Shown one piece after another: positions 1 to 7,777 of a stretch of DNA of 19,628 nucleotides (within the stretch, counting starts at the first letter, position 1; each line of letters begins with the position of its first letter). A program made the translations under genes and the position numbers. This DNA comes from an uncultured Muribaculaceae bacterium (GTDB taxonomy: Bacteria > Bacteroidota > Bacteroidia > Bacteroidales > Muribaculaceae): positions 1 through 19,628 of the forward strand of contig CAJUOC010000038.1 of NCBI GenBank assembly GCA_910587925.1, given 5' to 3'. Under the pieces are notes generated by a model that was not told where the DNA came from, searched no databases, and saw nothing but the letters and a program-made list of their open reading frames with translations.

Positions 1-45
1 CTCCGCGCTTTTATTTAACTATTTGGCGTCTTTCGACCAGTAATA

Positions 46-110
46 GTTTGTAACCCGGGCGAAGCGAGCTATTATACCTCGTTTTTTTGGCTTTGTAAGC
101 CAAAAAAACG
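46..110 (-). repeat. Two-hairpin intergenic repeat unit, decayed copy, minus orientation
   Basis: Seen directly: a perfect 14-bp stem (80-93 with 97-110) around the 3-nt loop TGT. To its left, 64-81 resembles the reversed linker of the other units (about 13 of 18 positions), and 46-55 (GTTTGTAACC) matches the core of the 10-bp hairpin of the copy at 13406-13483. The outer arm of that second hairpin is lost. The loop reads TGT, whereas plus-oriented units have ACA, which supports the minus orientation. With the plus-oriented copy at 136-213 it forms a head-to-head pair like the one at 13406-13603. The biological role is unknown. Confidence 0.6.
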
Positions 111-135
111 CAGCGGAGTATCGCTTTACGTTAGG

Positions 136-213
136 CGGCATTACGACTTACAAAGTCGTAATGCCGAGGTGCAATACCTTGGTAAAGCGCAGGTTGCAAA
201 CCTGCGCTGACTA
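136..213 (+). repeat. Two-hairpin intergenic repeat unit, complete copy
   Basis: Seen directly: a perfect 14-bp stem with 3-nt loop ACA (136-149 with 153-166), then the linker GAGGTGCAATACCTTGG at 166-182, then TAA, then a perfect 10-bp stem AGCGCAGGTT/AACCTGCGCT with loop GCA (186-208), ending in GACTA (209-213). The exact 17-nt linker recurs in reverse complement at 13437-13453, and the 10-bp hairpin plus GACTA recurs at 13576-13603. It resembles REP/BIME-type elements in organisation. That comparison is an analogy, not a homology claim. Confidence 0.85.
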
Positions 214-243
214 AAAGTAATTAAAGTTCAACACCCCCGAAGC

Positions 244-290
244 CGGTTGCACGGGGTGAATCGCTGCGAAACCCCGTGCTACTCATAAAC
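244..290. repeat. GCACGGGGT/ACCCCGTGC hairpin module
   Basis: Seen directly: a 9-bp stem (249-257 with 271-279) around a 13-nt loop that contains CGCTGCG, followed by TACTCATAA. The same module occurs at 13276-13316 with the same loop length, the CGCTGCG core and the tail TATTCATAA, and in decayed form at 13358-13390. It is a separate repeat family from the two-hairpin unit but lies next to it in both clusters. No coding function is apparent. Confidence 0.75.
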
Positions 291-344
291 ATCTGCGAAG
301 TGTAATACCTTGGCAATTCACATGTTACAAGCCTGCGCTGACTA
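291..344 (+). repeat. Two-hairpin repeat unit, fragment
   Basis: The linker is recognisable at 297-313 (GAAGTGTAATACCTTGG, 15 of 17 identical to the one at 166-182). The right arm and tail CCTGCGCTGACTA follow at 332-344. The 14-bp hairpin before the linker is absent and the left arm of the 10-bp hairpin is degenerate. It lies just beyond the 3' end of murI, so it could be part of the 3' end of the murI transcript. Confidence 0.55.
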
Positions 345-386
345 TTGTATATTCGCGGACTATTATATGTGATGGCCGGGGGCGGG

Positions 387-1244
387 TCAGGCCAGGGTGA
401 CGCGGGAGGCGTCGACGGGACGGCCCAGGAAGAGCGATGCCATGTCGGCAAAGCGGGAGGGGTCTTCGGTGGTGAGGCAGCGCAGGGTGGAGCCGCGGGT
501 GATGCGGGCGTCCATCTCGGGATGGCGGCGCAGGTAGTCGGCCAGCGAGGCGGCTACGAGCGGCCCCTGGGTGAGCAGTCGCACGCCCTCGGGGGTGTAC
601 TGCTGTATCTTGGGCAGCAGCAGGGGATAATGGGTGCAGCCGAGTACTATGGTATCGATGGCGGGGTCGGCGCTCATCAGGGCGCTGATGTATTTGTCGA
701 CAAAGTAGTCGGCGCCTGCGCCGTCGGCCTCGCGGTTTTCGACCAGGGGCACCCACATGGGGCATGCGCGGGCGGTGACGGTGAAGCCGGGGTCGATCTT
801 GGCCAGCTCCATCTGGTATGAGCCGGAGGCTACGGTGCCGGGGGTGCCGAGTATGCCGATGTGGCCGCCGCGGGTGATGGCGGGCAGGGCCTCGACGGTG
901 GGTCTGATGACGCCGAGTACGCGCCGCGCGGGGTCGATGCGGGCCAGGTCGCGCTGCTGTATGGAGCGCAGGGCCTTGGCCGAGGCGGTGTTGCAGGCGA
1001 GTATCACCAGATGGCAGCCGCGGGCAAAGAGCTCGCCGACGGCTTGCAGCGTGAAGCGGTACACGAGGTCGAACGAGCGCGAGCCGTAGGGCGCGCGGGC
1101 GTTGTCGCCCAGGTACAGATAGTCGTATCCCGGGAGCTGCTCGAGCAGTGAGCCCAGGATGGTAAGGCCGCCGTAGCCCGAGTCGAATACTCCTATCGGC
1201 CCGGGCTGCGGCGGCAGCTTTATGAGTGATGGTGTGGGGGTCAA
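387..1244 (-). CDS. murI: Glutamate racemase
   Basis: Interconverts L- and D-glutamate in the cytoplasm, supplying D-Glu for peptidoglycan. The 285-residue protein has the family N-terminal motif FDSGYGGL (about residues 20-27, with Asp21 and Ser22), the first catalytic cysteine in ACNTAS (Cys84) and the second in LGCTHYP (Cys203). Length is close to the usual 265-285. No ATG or GTG is available near the N-terminus. The start taken is a TTG at 1244-1242, which overlaps the TGA of pgi (TTGA) and lies 5 nt after AAGGAG. The gene is therefore probably translationally coupled to pgi and transcribed from the pgi promoter. Family assignment is firm; the start codon is inferred. Confidence 0.95.
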   Translation of the reverse strand: MTPTPSLIKLPPQPGPIGVFDSGYGGLTILGSLLEQLPGYDYLYLGDNARAPYGSRSFDLVYRFTLQAVGELFARGCHLVILACNTASAKALRSIQQRDLARIDPARRVLGVIRPTVEALPAITRGGHIGILGTPGTVASGSYQMELAKIDPGFTVTARACPMWVPLVENREADGAGADYFVDKYISALMSADPAIDTIVLGCTHYPLLLPKIQQYTPEGVRLLTQGPLVAASLADYLRRHPEMDARITRGSTLRCLTTEDPSRFADMASLFLGRPVDASRVTLA

Positions 1245-2563
1245 ATGCGCTCCTTGATGGCTTTGGTGGCTTCTTCGTAGCCGGGCTTCTCGAGCAGGGC
1301 AAACATGTTGCGCTTGTAGTCTTCGACACCGGGCTGGTTGAAGGGGTTGACACCGAGCATGTATCCGCTCATGCCGCAGGCTACCTCAAAGAAGTAGATG
1401 AGCTGGCCGAGCGAGGCGGCGTCGAGCGAGGGGATGATGATGCGCATATTGGGCACGCCGCCGTCGACGTGGGCGATGCGTGTGCCCAGCTCGGCCATCT
1501 TGTTGACCTCATCGACGCGCTTGCCGGCGAGGTAGTTGAGGCCGTCGAGATTGTCGGCGTCGGTGGGTATCTCCACCCGGTGGCTCTGCTTGTCGACAGA
1601 GATTACGGTCTCGAAGATGGTGCGCTCGCCGTCTTGAATCCACTGGCCCATGGAGTGGAGGTCGGTGGAGTTGTCGACGGCAGCGGGGAAGATACCGCGA
1701 TGGTCTTTGCCCTCGCTCTCGCCGTAGAGCTGTTTCCACCACTCGCCCATATAGTGGAGCTTGGGGGAGTAGTTGACCAGAATCTCGATTTTCTTGCCGG
1801 CGCGGTAGAGGGCGTTGCGTGTCATGGCGTAGAGCATGGCCTGTGAGTCGGAGCCGTCGAGGGTGGCCTCCTGCATGGCTTTTGCGCCGTCGAGCAGGGC
1901 TTGGATGTCGTGGCCGGCCACGGCGATGGGGAGCAGGCCCACCGGGGTGAGCACCGAGAATCGGCCGCCTACATTGTCTTCGATCACAAAAGTCTTGTAG
2001 CCCTCCGATGTGGCCAGGGTGCGCAGGGCGCCGCGGCGGGCGTCGGTGATGGCCACGATGAGCTTAGCGGCGGCCTCGCGACCGGCCTGGGCCTCAAGCT
2101 GCTCCTTGAGCAGGCGGAAGGCGATGGCGGGCTCGGTGGTGGTGCCGCTCTTGGAGATGACGATGATGCCGAAGCGGCGGCCGCGCAGATATTGCTGCAA
2201 CTCGTAGAGGTAGTCCTCGCCGATATTCTGACCGGCAAAGAGCACTTCGGGGCCGTCGGCCTTGCCAAACTGGCTGCCGAGAGCCTCCAGCACAGCCTTG
2301 GCGCCCAGATAGCTGCCGCCGATGCCGATGCATACCACCGTATCGCAGTCGCGGCGCAGAGCCTCGGCGGTGGCGTTGATGTCGGCTACGAGCTCGGGGG
2401 TGGTGTCGGCGGGAAGACGGAGCCAGCCCAGGAAGTCATTGCCGGCGCCGTCGCCGTTGACAAGAGTGCGGAGGGCCTTCTCAGCCTCGGGGCGGAGCGC
2501 ATCGATGGCGTCGCGGCCTATGGCGGCCTCGGCGTACTTTACACAGAGTTGTATCTTTTCCAT
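1241..2563 (-). CDS. pgi: Glucose-6-phosphate isomerase
   Basis: Interconverts glucose 6-phosphate and fructose 6-phosphate in glycolysis, in the cytoplasm. The 440-residue product matches the short bacterial PGI form of about 445 residues. Visible motifs are GIGGSYLGA (about 80-88), SKSGTTTE (137-144, phosphate binding), GGRFSVLTPVGLLP (199-212, PGI signature 1), GESEGKDHRG (281-290, with catalytic-base Glu282), TDLHSMGQW (300-308, ring-opening His303) and the C-terminal GVEDYKRN (Lys417). The start is ATG at 2563. A 61-residue upstream in-frame extension is rejected because it lacks family similarity and runs through the promoter. First gene of a pgi-murI transcript, divergent from the PUL. 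Glucose released by the downstream GH130 enzyme would enter metabolism here, but the neighbourhood may be coincidental. Confidence 0.96.
   Translation of the reverse strand: MEKIQLCVKYAEAAIGRDAIDALRPEAEKALRTLVNGDGAGNDFLGWLRLPADTTPELVADINATAEALRRDCDTVVCIGIGGSYLGAKAVLEALGSQFGKADGPEVLFAGQNIGEDYLYELQQYLRGRRFGIIVISKSGTTTEPAIAFRLLKEQLEAQAGREAAAKLIVAITDARRGALRTLATSEGYKTFVIEDNVGGRFSVLTPVGLLPIAVAGHDIQALLDGAKAMQEATLDGSDSQAMLYAMTRNALYRAGKKIEILVNYSPKLHYMGEWWKQLYGESEGKDHRGIFPAAVDNSTDLHSMGQWIQDGERTIFETVISVDKQSHRVEIPTDADNLDGLNYLAGKRVDEVNKMAELGTRIAHVDGGVPNMRIIIPSLDAASLGQLIYFFEVACGMSGYMLGVNPFNQPGVEDYKRNMFALLEKPGYEEATKAIKERI
1250..1255 (-). promoter_or_regulatory. Possible Shine-Dalgarno for the TTG start of murI
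   Basis: The minus strand reads AAGGAG, then 5 nt, then TTG, inside the last codons of pgi. Bacteroidetes rarely depend on Shine-Dalgarno pairing, and these bases also encode Lys-Glu-Arg of Pgi, so the match may be accidental. It nevertheless supports TTG as the murI start. Confidence 0.4.
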
Positions 2564-2590
2564 AGTTTTGATGGTGATATATAATTGGTG

Positions 2591-2621
2591 CAAATATACA
2601 TATTTTTTGCGCGGCGGGCAA
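2591..2621 (-). promoter_or_regulatory. Bacteroidetes-type promoter for pgi-murI
   Basis: On the minus strand a TTG (complement of 2619-2621) is followed by exactly 20 nt and then TATATTTG (complement of 2591-2598). This fits the Bacteroidetes consensus TTG-N19-21-TAnnTTTG. Transcription would start around 2584-2586, giving a leader of about 20 nt before the pgi ATG. Confidence 0.75.
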
Positions 2622-2682
2622 TAGCCGGCGGCTGTACCAATATTCTGATAAAATAGTGTCAGATTGTAGGTGTTTATTACCA

Positions 2683-2690
2683 TAACTTTG
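2683..2690 (+). promoter_or_regulatory. Probable -7 element of the PUL promoter
   Basis: TAACTTTG matches the Bacteroidetes -7 consensus TAnnTTTG perfectly and lies about 77 nt before the susC start. No TTG is found at the expected 19-21 nt upstream (the nearest, 2664-2666, is 16 nt away). A weak -33 box suits a promoter that needs an activator, as expected for an inducible PUL. No regulator gene is in the window. Confidence 0.6.
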
Positions 2691-2766
2691 CCTCTGTGAA
2701 ACTCCGCAATGTAAAAGCGCACACACACCTGCACAAATTTAACCAAAATCCATACCTGATTTCACA

Positions 2767-5700
2767 ATGATGAAAAGTAATCTTAGCCGCCTTCGCATAC
2801 TGGTGCTGGCGCTGATGGCGTGTCTTGCCATGAGCGCGTCGGCCGATGTATTGGTCGAGGGAACGGTCGTCGACAAGACGGGCGAGCCCGTCATCGGCGC
2901 CAGCGTAAGAGAGAAGAAACAGAAGTCGGGAGGCTCCATCACCGATGTCGACGGACGCTTCTCGCTGAAAGTGCCTTCACTGCAATCCACCATTATAGTA
3001 TCTTATGTCGGCTGCAAGACCGAGGAGGTGGCTCTCAACGGCCGCTCGCAGGTCGAGGTGACCCTCACCGACGACTCCGAGCTCCTGGGCGAGGTGGTGG
3101 TCGTGGGCTACGGCACCATGCGCAAGCGCGACCTCTCGGGCGCCATGTCGCAGATCAAGGCCGACGACCTCATGAAGGGCGGCGCCATGGACCTTGCCCA
3201 CGGCATGCAGGGCAAGCTCGCCGGCGTGCAGATACAGCAGAGCGACGGCGCTCCCGGCGGTGGCGTGACCATCACGGTGCGCGGCGCCAACTCGTTTCAG
3301 ACCAGCTCGCAGCCGCTGTTTATCGTCGACGGTGTACCCTTTGAGACCGGCGACACTCCCGAAAACAGCACCAGCCAGAATCAGACTGCCAACCCGCTGA
3401 GCTTTATCAACCCCCACGACATCGCCAGCATCGAGGTGCTCAAGGATGCCTCGGCCACGGCCATCTACGGCTCGCGCGGCGCCAACGGTGTGGTGATCGT
3501 CACCACCAAGAAGGGTCAGGCCGGCTCGACCCGCGTCGAGCTGACCACCAACTGGACCATGTCGAAGATTGCCAAGCGCATGGACATGCTCGACCCCTAT
3601 ACCTATGCCAACTACTGCAATGAGCAGGTGCTCAACTCCCGCTACTACGAAGGCTCGCAGGCCGACCGCCTCGCCTACGACGGCACATGGTCTTACAAGG
3701 CTCTCGGTAACGGACGCCTCGACTACTCCACCGGCACGTACAATCCCGCGCCCGAAGACTTCCTCAACCCCGGCTGGTACCGCGACGAGTATGGCAACTA
3801 CAGCCAGGTGGGCACCGCCGACTGGCAAGACCTCATCTATCAGGACGGTTTCTCGCAGGAGTACAACCTGAGCGTGAGCGGCGGCGACGAGAAGGGCTGG
3901 TATATGTTCTCGGGCTCGTGGGCCGACCAGGACGGTATCATCAAGAATACCGGCTACAGCCGCTTCTCGCTGCGCGTCAACATCGCCCGCAAGATATTCT
4001 CGTGGCTCGAGATCGGCACCAACACCAGCTTTACCCGCTCGACCACCGACTTTGCAAAGACATCGAGCGACAACAGCGGCGTGATACGCTCGGCGCTCAT
4101 CTTCCCGCCCACCTATCACCCCTCGATGGACGAGACCACCGCCGAGAATCTCAGCTGGCTCGCCGCCAACCCCGCCGCATACGTCGACAACGCACGCGAC
4201 CAGGTAAAGGGCATCAACTGGTTCAGCTCCTCCTTCCTGGAGTTTACCATCCTGCCCTCGCTGAAATTCCGTCAGAATCTCGGTATCTCCCACACCGACA
4301 ATCACCGTGGCTACTACTACGACCGCCACACCTACGAGGGCAAAGCGCCCATCAACGGCAAGGGCGGCAAGGCATCCGATATCTGGCAGGGCCTCCCCTC
4401 GGAGTCGATCGTGACATTTGACAAGGACTTCACCGAGAAGCATCACCTCAACGCCGTGGCCGGCTTTACCTTTGAGCACGGCGAGTGGAGCAACGAGAGC
4501 GTCGTGGCCACCAACTTCCCCGACGACATGACCATGGACTGGGACATGAACCGCGCCCTCGACAAGGCCACCCTCTACAGCAGCACCGGCACCCAGCGCC
4601 TGGTATCCTTCCTGGCCCGCGCCAATTACTCGCTGCTCGACCGCTACCTCTTCACCGCCAGCGTGCGTACCGACGGCTCGTCGAAGTTTATCACCAAAAA
4701 CAAGTGGGCCACCTTCCTGTCGGGCGCTCTTGCCTGGCGCGCCAGCGAGGAGAAGTTTATCCGCGACCTCAACGTATTTTCCAACCTGAAATTCCGCGTC
4801 AGCTACGGTGAGACCGGCAACCAGGGCATCGGCGCCTACCGCACCCTGCCCCAGCTCGGCTCGGCCAACTATCCCTTTGGCGGCTCGCTCGGCAGCGGCT
4901 CGGCCATGACCTCCGACCCCGTGAGCGACGACCTGCGCTGGGAGACCACCCGCCAGTGGAACGCCGGTATCGACATGGCATTCTGGGCCGACCAACGCCT
5001 GTCGTTCACCGTCGACTACTATCACAAGAAGACCCGCGACCTGCTCCAGGATGTGGTGATACCCGGCTCCAACGGCTTCCAGCAGATGACCACCAACATG
5101 GGTAACGTCACCAACGAGGGTCTCGAAATCACCGCCAACTGGCACATCCTGCGCAACACTCCCCTCAAGTGGGACATCAGCGCCAATATAGCCTTCAACA
5201 AGAGCACCATCAGCGGCCTGCCCGGCGACCAGTTTGCCCGCAAGCTCTGGAGCTCGGCCGACGAGGTATTCATCCAGCGCAACGGCTGCCCCATCGGCGC
5301 CATCTACGGCTACGTCGAAGACGGCTTCTACGACAATGAGGCCGAGGTACGCGCCGATCCCCTCTACACCTTTGCCGACGCCGCCACAGTGCGCTCCAAG
5401 GTCGGTGAGATCAAGTACCGCGACATCGACGGCGACGGCAAGATCACAGCCGACCGCGACCGCGTGATCATCGGCGACACCAACCCCGACTTTGTATACG
5501 GCCTCACCAGCAACATGACCTGGCGCAACTTCACGTTCAGCTTCATGTTCCAGGGTACGCAGGGCAACGACATCTTCAACGGCAACCTCATCGACGTCAA
5601 GCTCGGCAACATCGGCAACATCCCCACCTTTGCCTACGAAGGCCGCTGGACAGCCGACAACGCCGCCAACGCCTCCTGGCCCAAAGCCACCGCAGGCTAC

Positions 5701-5976
5701 TCGCGCGACTGGCGCCTGAGCAACCGCTACGTCGAAGACGGCTCCTATCTCAAGCTCAAGAATATCAGCCTCGCATACAGCTGGATGCGTCCCATCAAGG
5801 ATATCCAGAGCATCAAATTCTTCTTCACCGCCACCAACGTCTTCACCATCGCCAACTACTCGTGGCTCGACCCCGACGTGAACTCCTTCGGCGGCGACTC
5901 CTCGCGCCGCGGTGTCGACATCTACTCATACCCGAGCGCCCGTACATTCAGCCTCGGCCTGAACCTCTCCTTCTAA
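2767..5976 (+). CDS. SusC/RagA-family TonB-dependent outer membrane transporter
   Basis: Imports oligosaccharides across the outer membrane using TonB energy, in complex with the SusD lipoprotein encoded next. The 1069-residue protein has a signal peptide (about 1-26, cleavage after SASA), a carboxypeptidase-regulatory-like beta domain (about 28-101, with GTVVDKTGEPVIGASV and TDVDGRFSL), a TonB-box-like VVVVGYG (110-116), a plug domain (to about 250, with LFIVDGVP, IEVLKDASATAIYGSRGANG and VTTKKG) and a long beta-barrel ending in a terminal aromatic (LNLSF), typical of BAM substrates. Length is normal for SusC. ATG occurs at both 2767 and 2770; the choice changes one residue. First gene of the PUL transcript, 22 nt before susD. 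The mannan/glucomannan substrate is inferred from the GH26 and GH130 neighbours, not from this protein. Confidence 0.96.
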   Translation: MMKSNLSRLRILVLALMACLAMSASADVLVEGTVVDKTGEPVIGASVREKKQKSGGSITDVDGRFSLKVPSLQSTIIVSYVGCKTEEVALNGRSQVEVTLTDDSELLGEVVVVGYGTMRKRDLSGAMSQIKADDLMKGGAMDLAHGMQGKLAGVQIQQSDGAPGGGVTITVRGANSFQTSSQPLFIVDGVPFETGDTPENSTSQNQTANPLSFINPHDIASIEVLKDASATAIYGSRGANGVVIVTTKKGQAGSTRVELTTNWTMSKIAKRMDMLDPYTYANYCNEQVLNSRYYEGSQADRLAYDGTWSYKALGNGRLDYSTGTYNPAPEDFLNPGWYRDEYGNYSQVGTADWQDLIYQDGFSQEYNLSVSGGDEKGWYMFSGSWADQDGIIKNTGYSRFSLRVNIARKIFSWLEIGTNTSFTRSTTDFAKTSSDNSGVIRSALIFPPTYHPSMDETTAENLSWLAANPAAYVDNARDQVKGINWFSSSFLEFTILPSLKFRQNLGISHTDNHRGYYYDRHTYEGKAPINGKGGKASDIWQGLPSESIVTFDKDFTEKHHLNAVAGFTFEHGEWSNESVVATNFPDDMTMDWDMNRALDKATLYSSTGTQRLVSFLARANYSLLDRYLFTASVRTDGSSKFITKNKWATFLSGALAWRASEEKFIRDLNVFSNLKFRVSYGETGNQGIGAYRTLPQLGSANYPFGGSLGSGSAMTSDPVSDDLRWETTRQWNAGIDMAFWADQRLSFTVDYYHKKTRDLLQDVVIPGSNGFQQMTTNMGNVTNEGLEITANWHILRNTPLKWDISANIAFNKSTISGLPGDQFARKLWSSADEVFIQRNGCPIGAIYGYVEDGFYDNEAEVRADPLYTFADAATVRSKVGEIKYRDIDGDGKITADRDRVIIGDTNPDFVYGLTSNMTWRNFTFSFMFQGTQGNDIFNGNLIDVKLGNIGNIPTFAYEGRWTADNAANASWPKATAGYSRDWRLSNRYVEDGSYLKLKNISLAYSWMRPIKDIQSIKFFFTATNVFTIANYSWLDPDVNSFGGDSSRRGVDIYSYPSARTFSLGLNLSF

Positions 5977-5998
5977 CACTCCACACCTAAAGTCAGCA

Positions 5999-7762
5999 AT
6001 GAAACTCACCATATCACGTACACTTCGCGCGGCCGCAGTGGCCCTGGTGCTGGTACCCTCGGCGGGTACCCTGCTCACCGGCTGCAACGACTACCTCGAA
6101 GAAAAACCCAAGCACTTCATCTCGCCCGAGATGATGGGCGACAGCCGCGAGGCCTGCGACCAGTGGGTCACCGGCGTATACAGCAAGTGGATCAACGACA
6201 TGTTCCGCTGGTCAAACTTCCCCAAGGTGCTCGAGCTCGACGCCGACTACACCTCGGGTCCCGACTGGTGCTTCGCCACCCTGGGCGCAGGCAACTTCCA
6301 GGGCGACGCCAGCATCGTCAATACCATGTGGTTTGGCTGCTACTCCCTGATACAGCGCTCGCTCATGGCCGAGAAGTACATCGCCGGCATGAGCAGCATC
6401 CCCGACCACTACCGTGACAACGCCATCGGCGAGGTCGTCTTCAACCGTGCCTTTGCGTACTTCCTGCTGGTGCGCGCATACGGCGAGATACCTCTCAAGG
6501 AAGTGGCCCTGGTCGACGGCGGCACTCTCAACTCGCCCCGCGAGCCCATCGCCAAGGTATATGAATACATCACCAAAGAGCTGGAGCGCGCCGCCGGTCT
6601 GATGTACCGCCGCGACGACCCCAACTATCAGCGCGGCCACGTATGCGCCGCCACCGCCGCCGGTATGCTGGCCAAGGTATATGCCACCATGGCATCGGCC
6701 GCCATGCCCGAGGGCACCGGCATCATCGTGCGCACCGGCGCTCCCTTCGAGACCATCGGCGGCGAGCAGTACCACACCGGTCTGACCAACTTCCGCTTTG
6801 CCAAGACAGCCGTCAAGGGCTACGAGGAGATGGACGCCGCCGCTCTCTACGGCAAGGCTGCCGAGTGGGCCAAGAAAGTAATCGACGGCGAGTACGGTCT
6901 GATACAGCTCCTGCCCTACGACCAGCTCTGGAAGCGCTCCAGCGCCACCGACAGCGAGTTTCTCTTCTCGGTGCAGAGTGTGAATGGCGTGGAAGTATAC
7001 TCCAATGCCGTGCACAACTACTATGCCGGCACCATGTCGGGCTCCGACGCCGACGTCATCATCGAGGGTCACTGGGTAGGCAACACCACCCACTGGTACA
7101 AGCTCTTCGAGAGCACCGACCGCCGCATCGTCGACGGTGTGCAGCACCGCTTCCGCTACAACTACAATCTGGAGAAAGAGCAGGGCATGTACTATCCCCG
7201 CGACGACGAGTGGACTCTCAAGGCCACCGGTTACGATGCGGCAGGCAATCTCGTGGCCGACCCCGTCGCCCCCTTCAACGACGGCATACAGTACTACAAC
7301 AATCTCGGCGCCGAGTGTCTCGCCTTCACCACCAAGTACAGCGACGTGAGCGACCCCACCACCAAGTTTGCCGATGCCAACTGGCCCTTCCTGCGCTATG
7401 CCGACGTGCTGCTCATCTACGCCGAGGCAATGGCCGAGACCGACCATAGCGATGTGGCCGTGACATATCTCAACCAGGTGCGCGCCCGCTCCGAGGCTCG
7501 CCCCGCCACCGACCCCGGCGACCCCGTGCAGCTGCGCAGCCTCATCATCGAGGAGCGCGCCAAGGAGCTTGCCTGCGAGGGCGACCGCCGCTGGGACCTC
7601 CTGCGCTGGGGCATCTATCTCCAGGCCATGAACGCTATCGGCGGCCGCGACGAGAGCAACGTCGAGAAAAACCGTACCGAGCGCAATCTCCTCTATCCCA
7701 TCCCCCAGGATGAAATCAACTCCAACCCCTACATCAACGCCAACAACCCCGGCTGGAACTAA
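5999..7762 (+). CDS. SusD/RagB-family surface glycan-binding lipoprotein
   Basis: Forms the lid of the SusCD transporter and captures glycan fragments at the cell surface. The 587 residues begin with a lipoprotein signal peptide whose lipobox LLTGC puts the lipidated cysteine at residue 29, followed by acidic residues (NDYLEE) consistent with surface export. SusD-family landmarks include the N-terminal TPR-like helical region (FNRAFAYFLLVRAYGEIPL, YITKELERAAGLM) and the C-terminal SusD block (FLRYADVLLIYAEAMA, YLNQVRARS, EERAKELACEGDRRWDLLRWG, YPIPQDEINSNP) with the usual NPGW ending. It follows susC by 22 nt and precedes the TIG-domain lipoprotein by 15 nt, so it is cotranscribed. Binding residues cannot be identified from sequence alone. 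Confidence 0.96.
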   Translation: MKLTISRTLRAAAVALVLVPSAGTLLTGCNDYLEEKPKHFISPEMMGDSREACDQWVTGVYSKWINDMFRWSNFPKVLELDADYTSGPDWCFATLGAGNFQGDASIVNTMWFGCYSLIQRSLMAEKYIAGMSSIPDHYRDNAIGEVVFNRAFAYFLLVRAYGEIPLKEVALVDGGTLNSPREPIAKVYEYITKELERAAGLMYRRDDPNYQRGHVCAATAAGMLAKVYATMASAAMPEGTGIIVRTGAPFETIGGEQYHTGLTNFRFAKTAVKGYEEMDAAALYGKAAEWAKKVIDGEYGLIQLLPYDQLWKRSSATDSEFLFSVQSVNGVEVYSNAVHNYYAGTMSGSDADVIIEGHWVGNTTHWYKLFESTDRRIVDGVQHRFRYNYNLEKEQGMYYPRDDEWTLKATGYDAAGNLVADPVAPFNDGIQYYNNLGAECLAFTTKYSDVSDPTTKFADANWPFLRYADVLLIYAEAMAETDHSDVAVTYLNQVRARSEARPATDPGDPVQLRSLIIEERAKELACEGDRRWDLLRWGIYLQAMNAIGGRDESNVEKNRTERNLLYPIPQDEINSNPYINANNPGWN

Positions 7763-7777
7763 TCACTATCCGCAACA

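Noticed and set aside
1..345. CRISPR array or att sites in the repeat clusters
   Set aside because: The repeats are palindromic, unevenly spaced and of variable sequence, with no regular spacers and no cas genes or integrase.
221..451. 76-codon minus-strand open frame, similar in part to one at 13405-13635
   Set aside because: Both contain an SQRR-x-VTC stretch, but this similarity comes from the shared DNA repeats (tail of the 10-bp hairpin unit), not from a conserved protein. They also cross palindromes.
325..1353. 342-codon Arg/Pro/His-rich open frame on the same strand as murI
   Set aside because: It overlaps murI in another frame; murI has all catalytic motifs, while this frame is a GC-rich frame-shifted shadow.
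2564..2746. N-terminal extension of pgi to an upstream ATG at 2746
   Set aside because: The extra 61 residues have no PGI similarity and would cover the consensus promoter at 2591-2621.
2977..5145. 722-codon open frame antisense to susC
   Set aside because: It lies wholly opposite a clear SusC gene, has low-complexity Gly/Val/Ala/His-rich composition, and matches no family. GC-rich third positions remove stops on the opposite strand.
6212..7447. 411-codon open frame antisense to susD
   Set aside because: Composition shadow of the SusD gene with no recognisable domain or start signal. The same reasoning applies to 7766-9055, 9052-10521, 11888-13168, 15280-16056, 16976-17965 and 18362-19552 on the minus strand.
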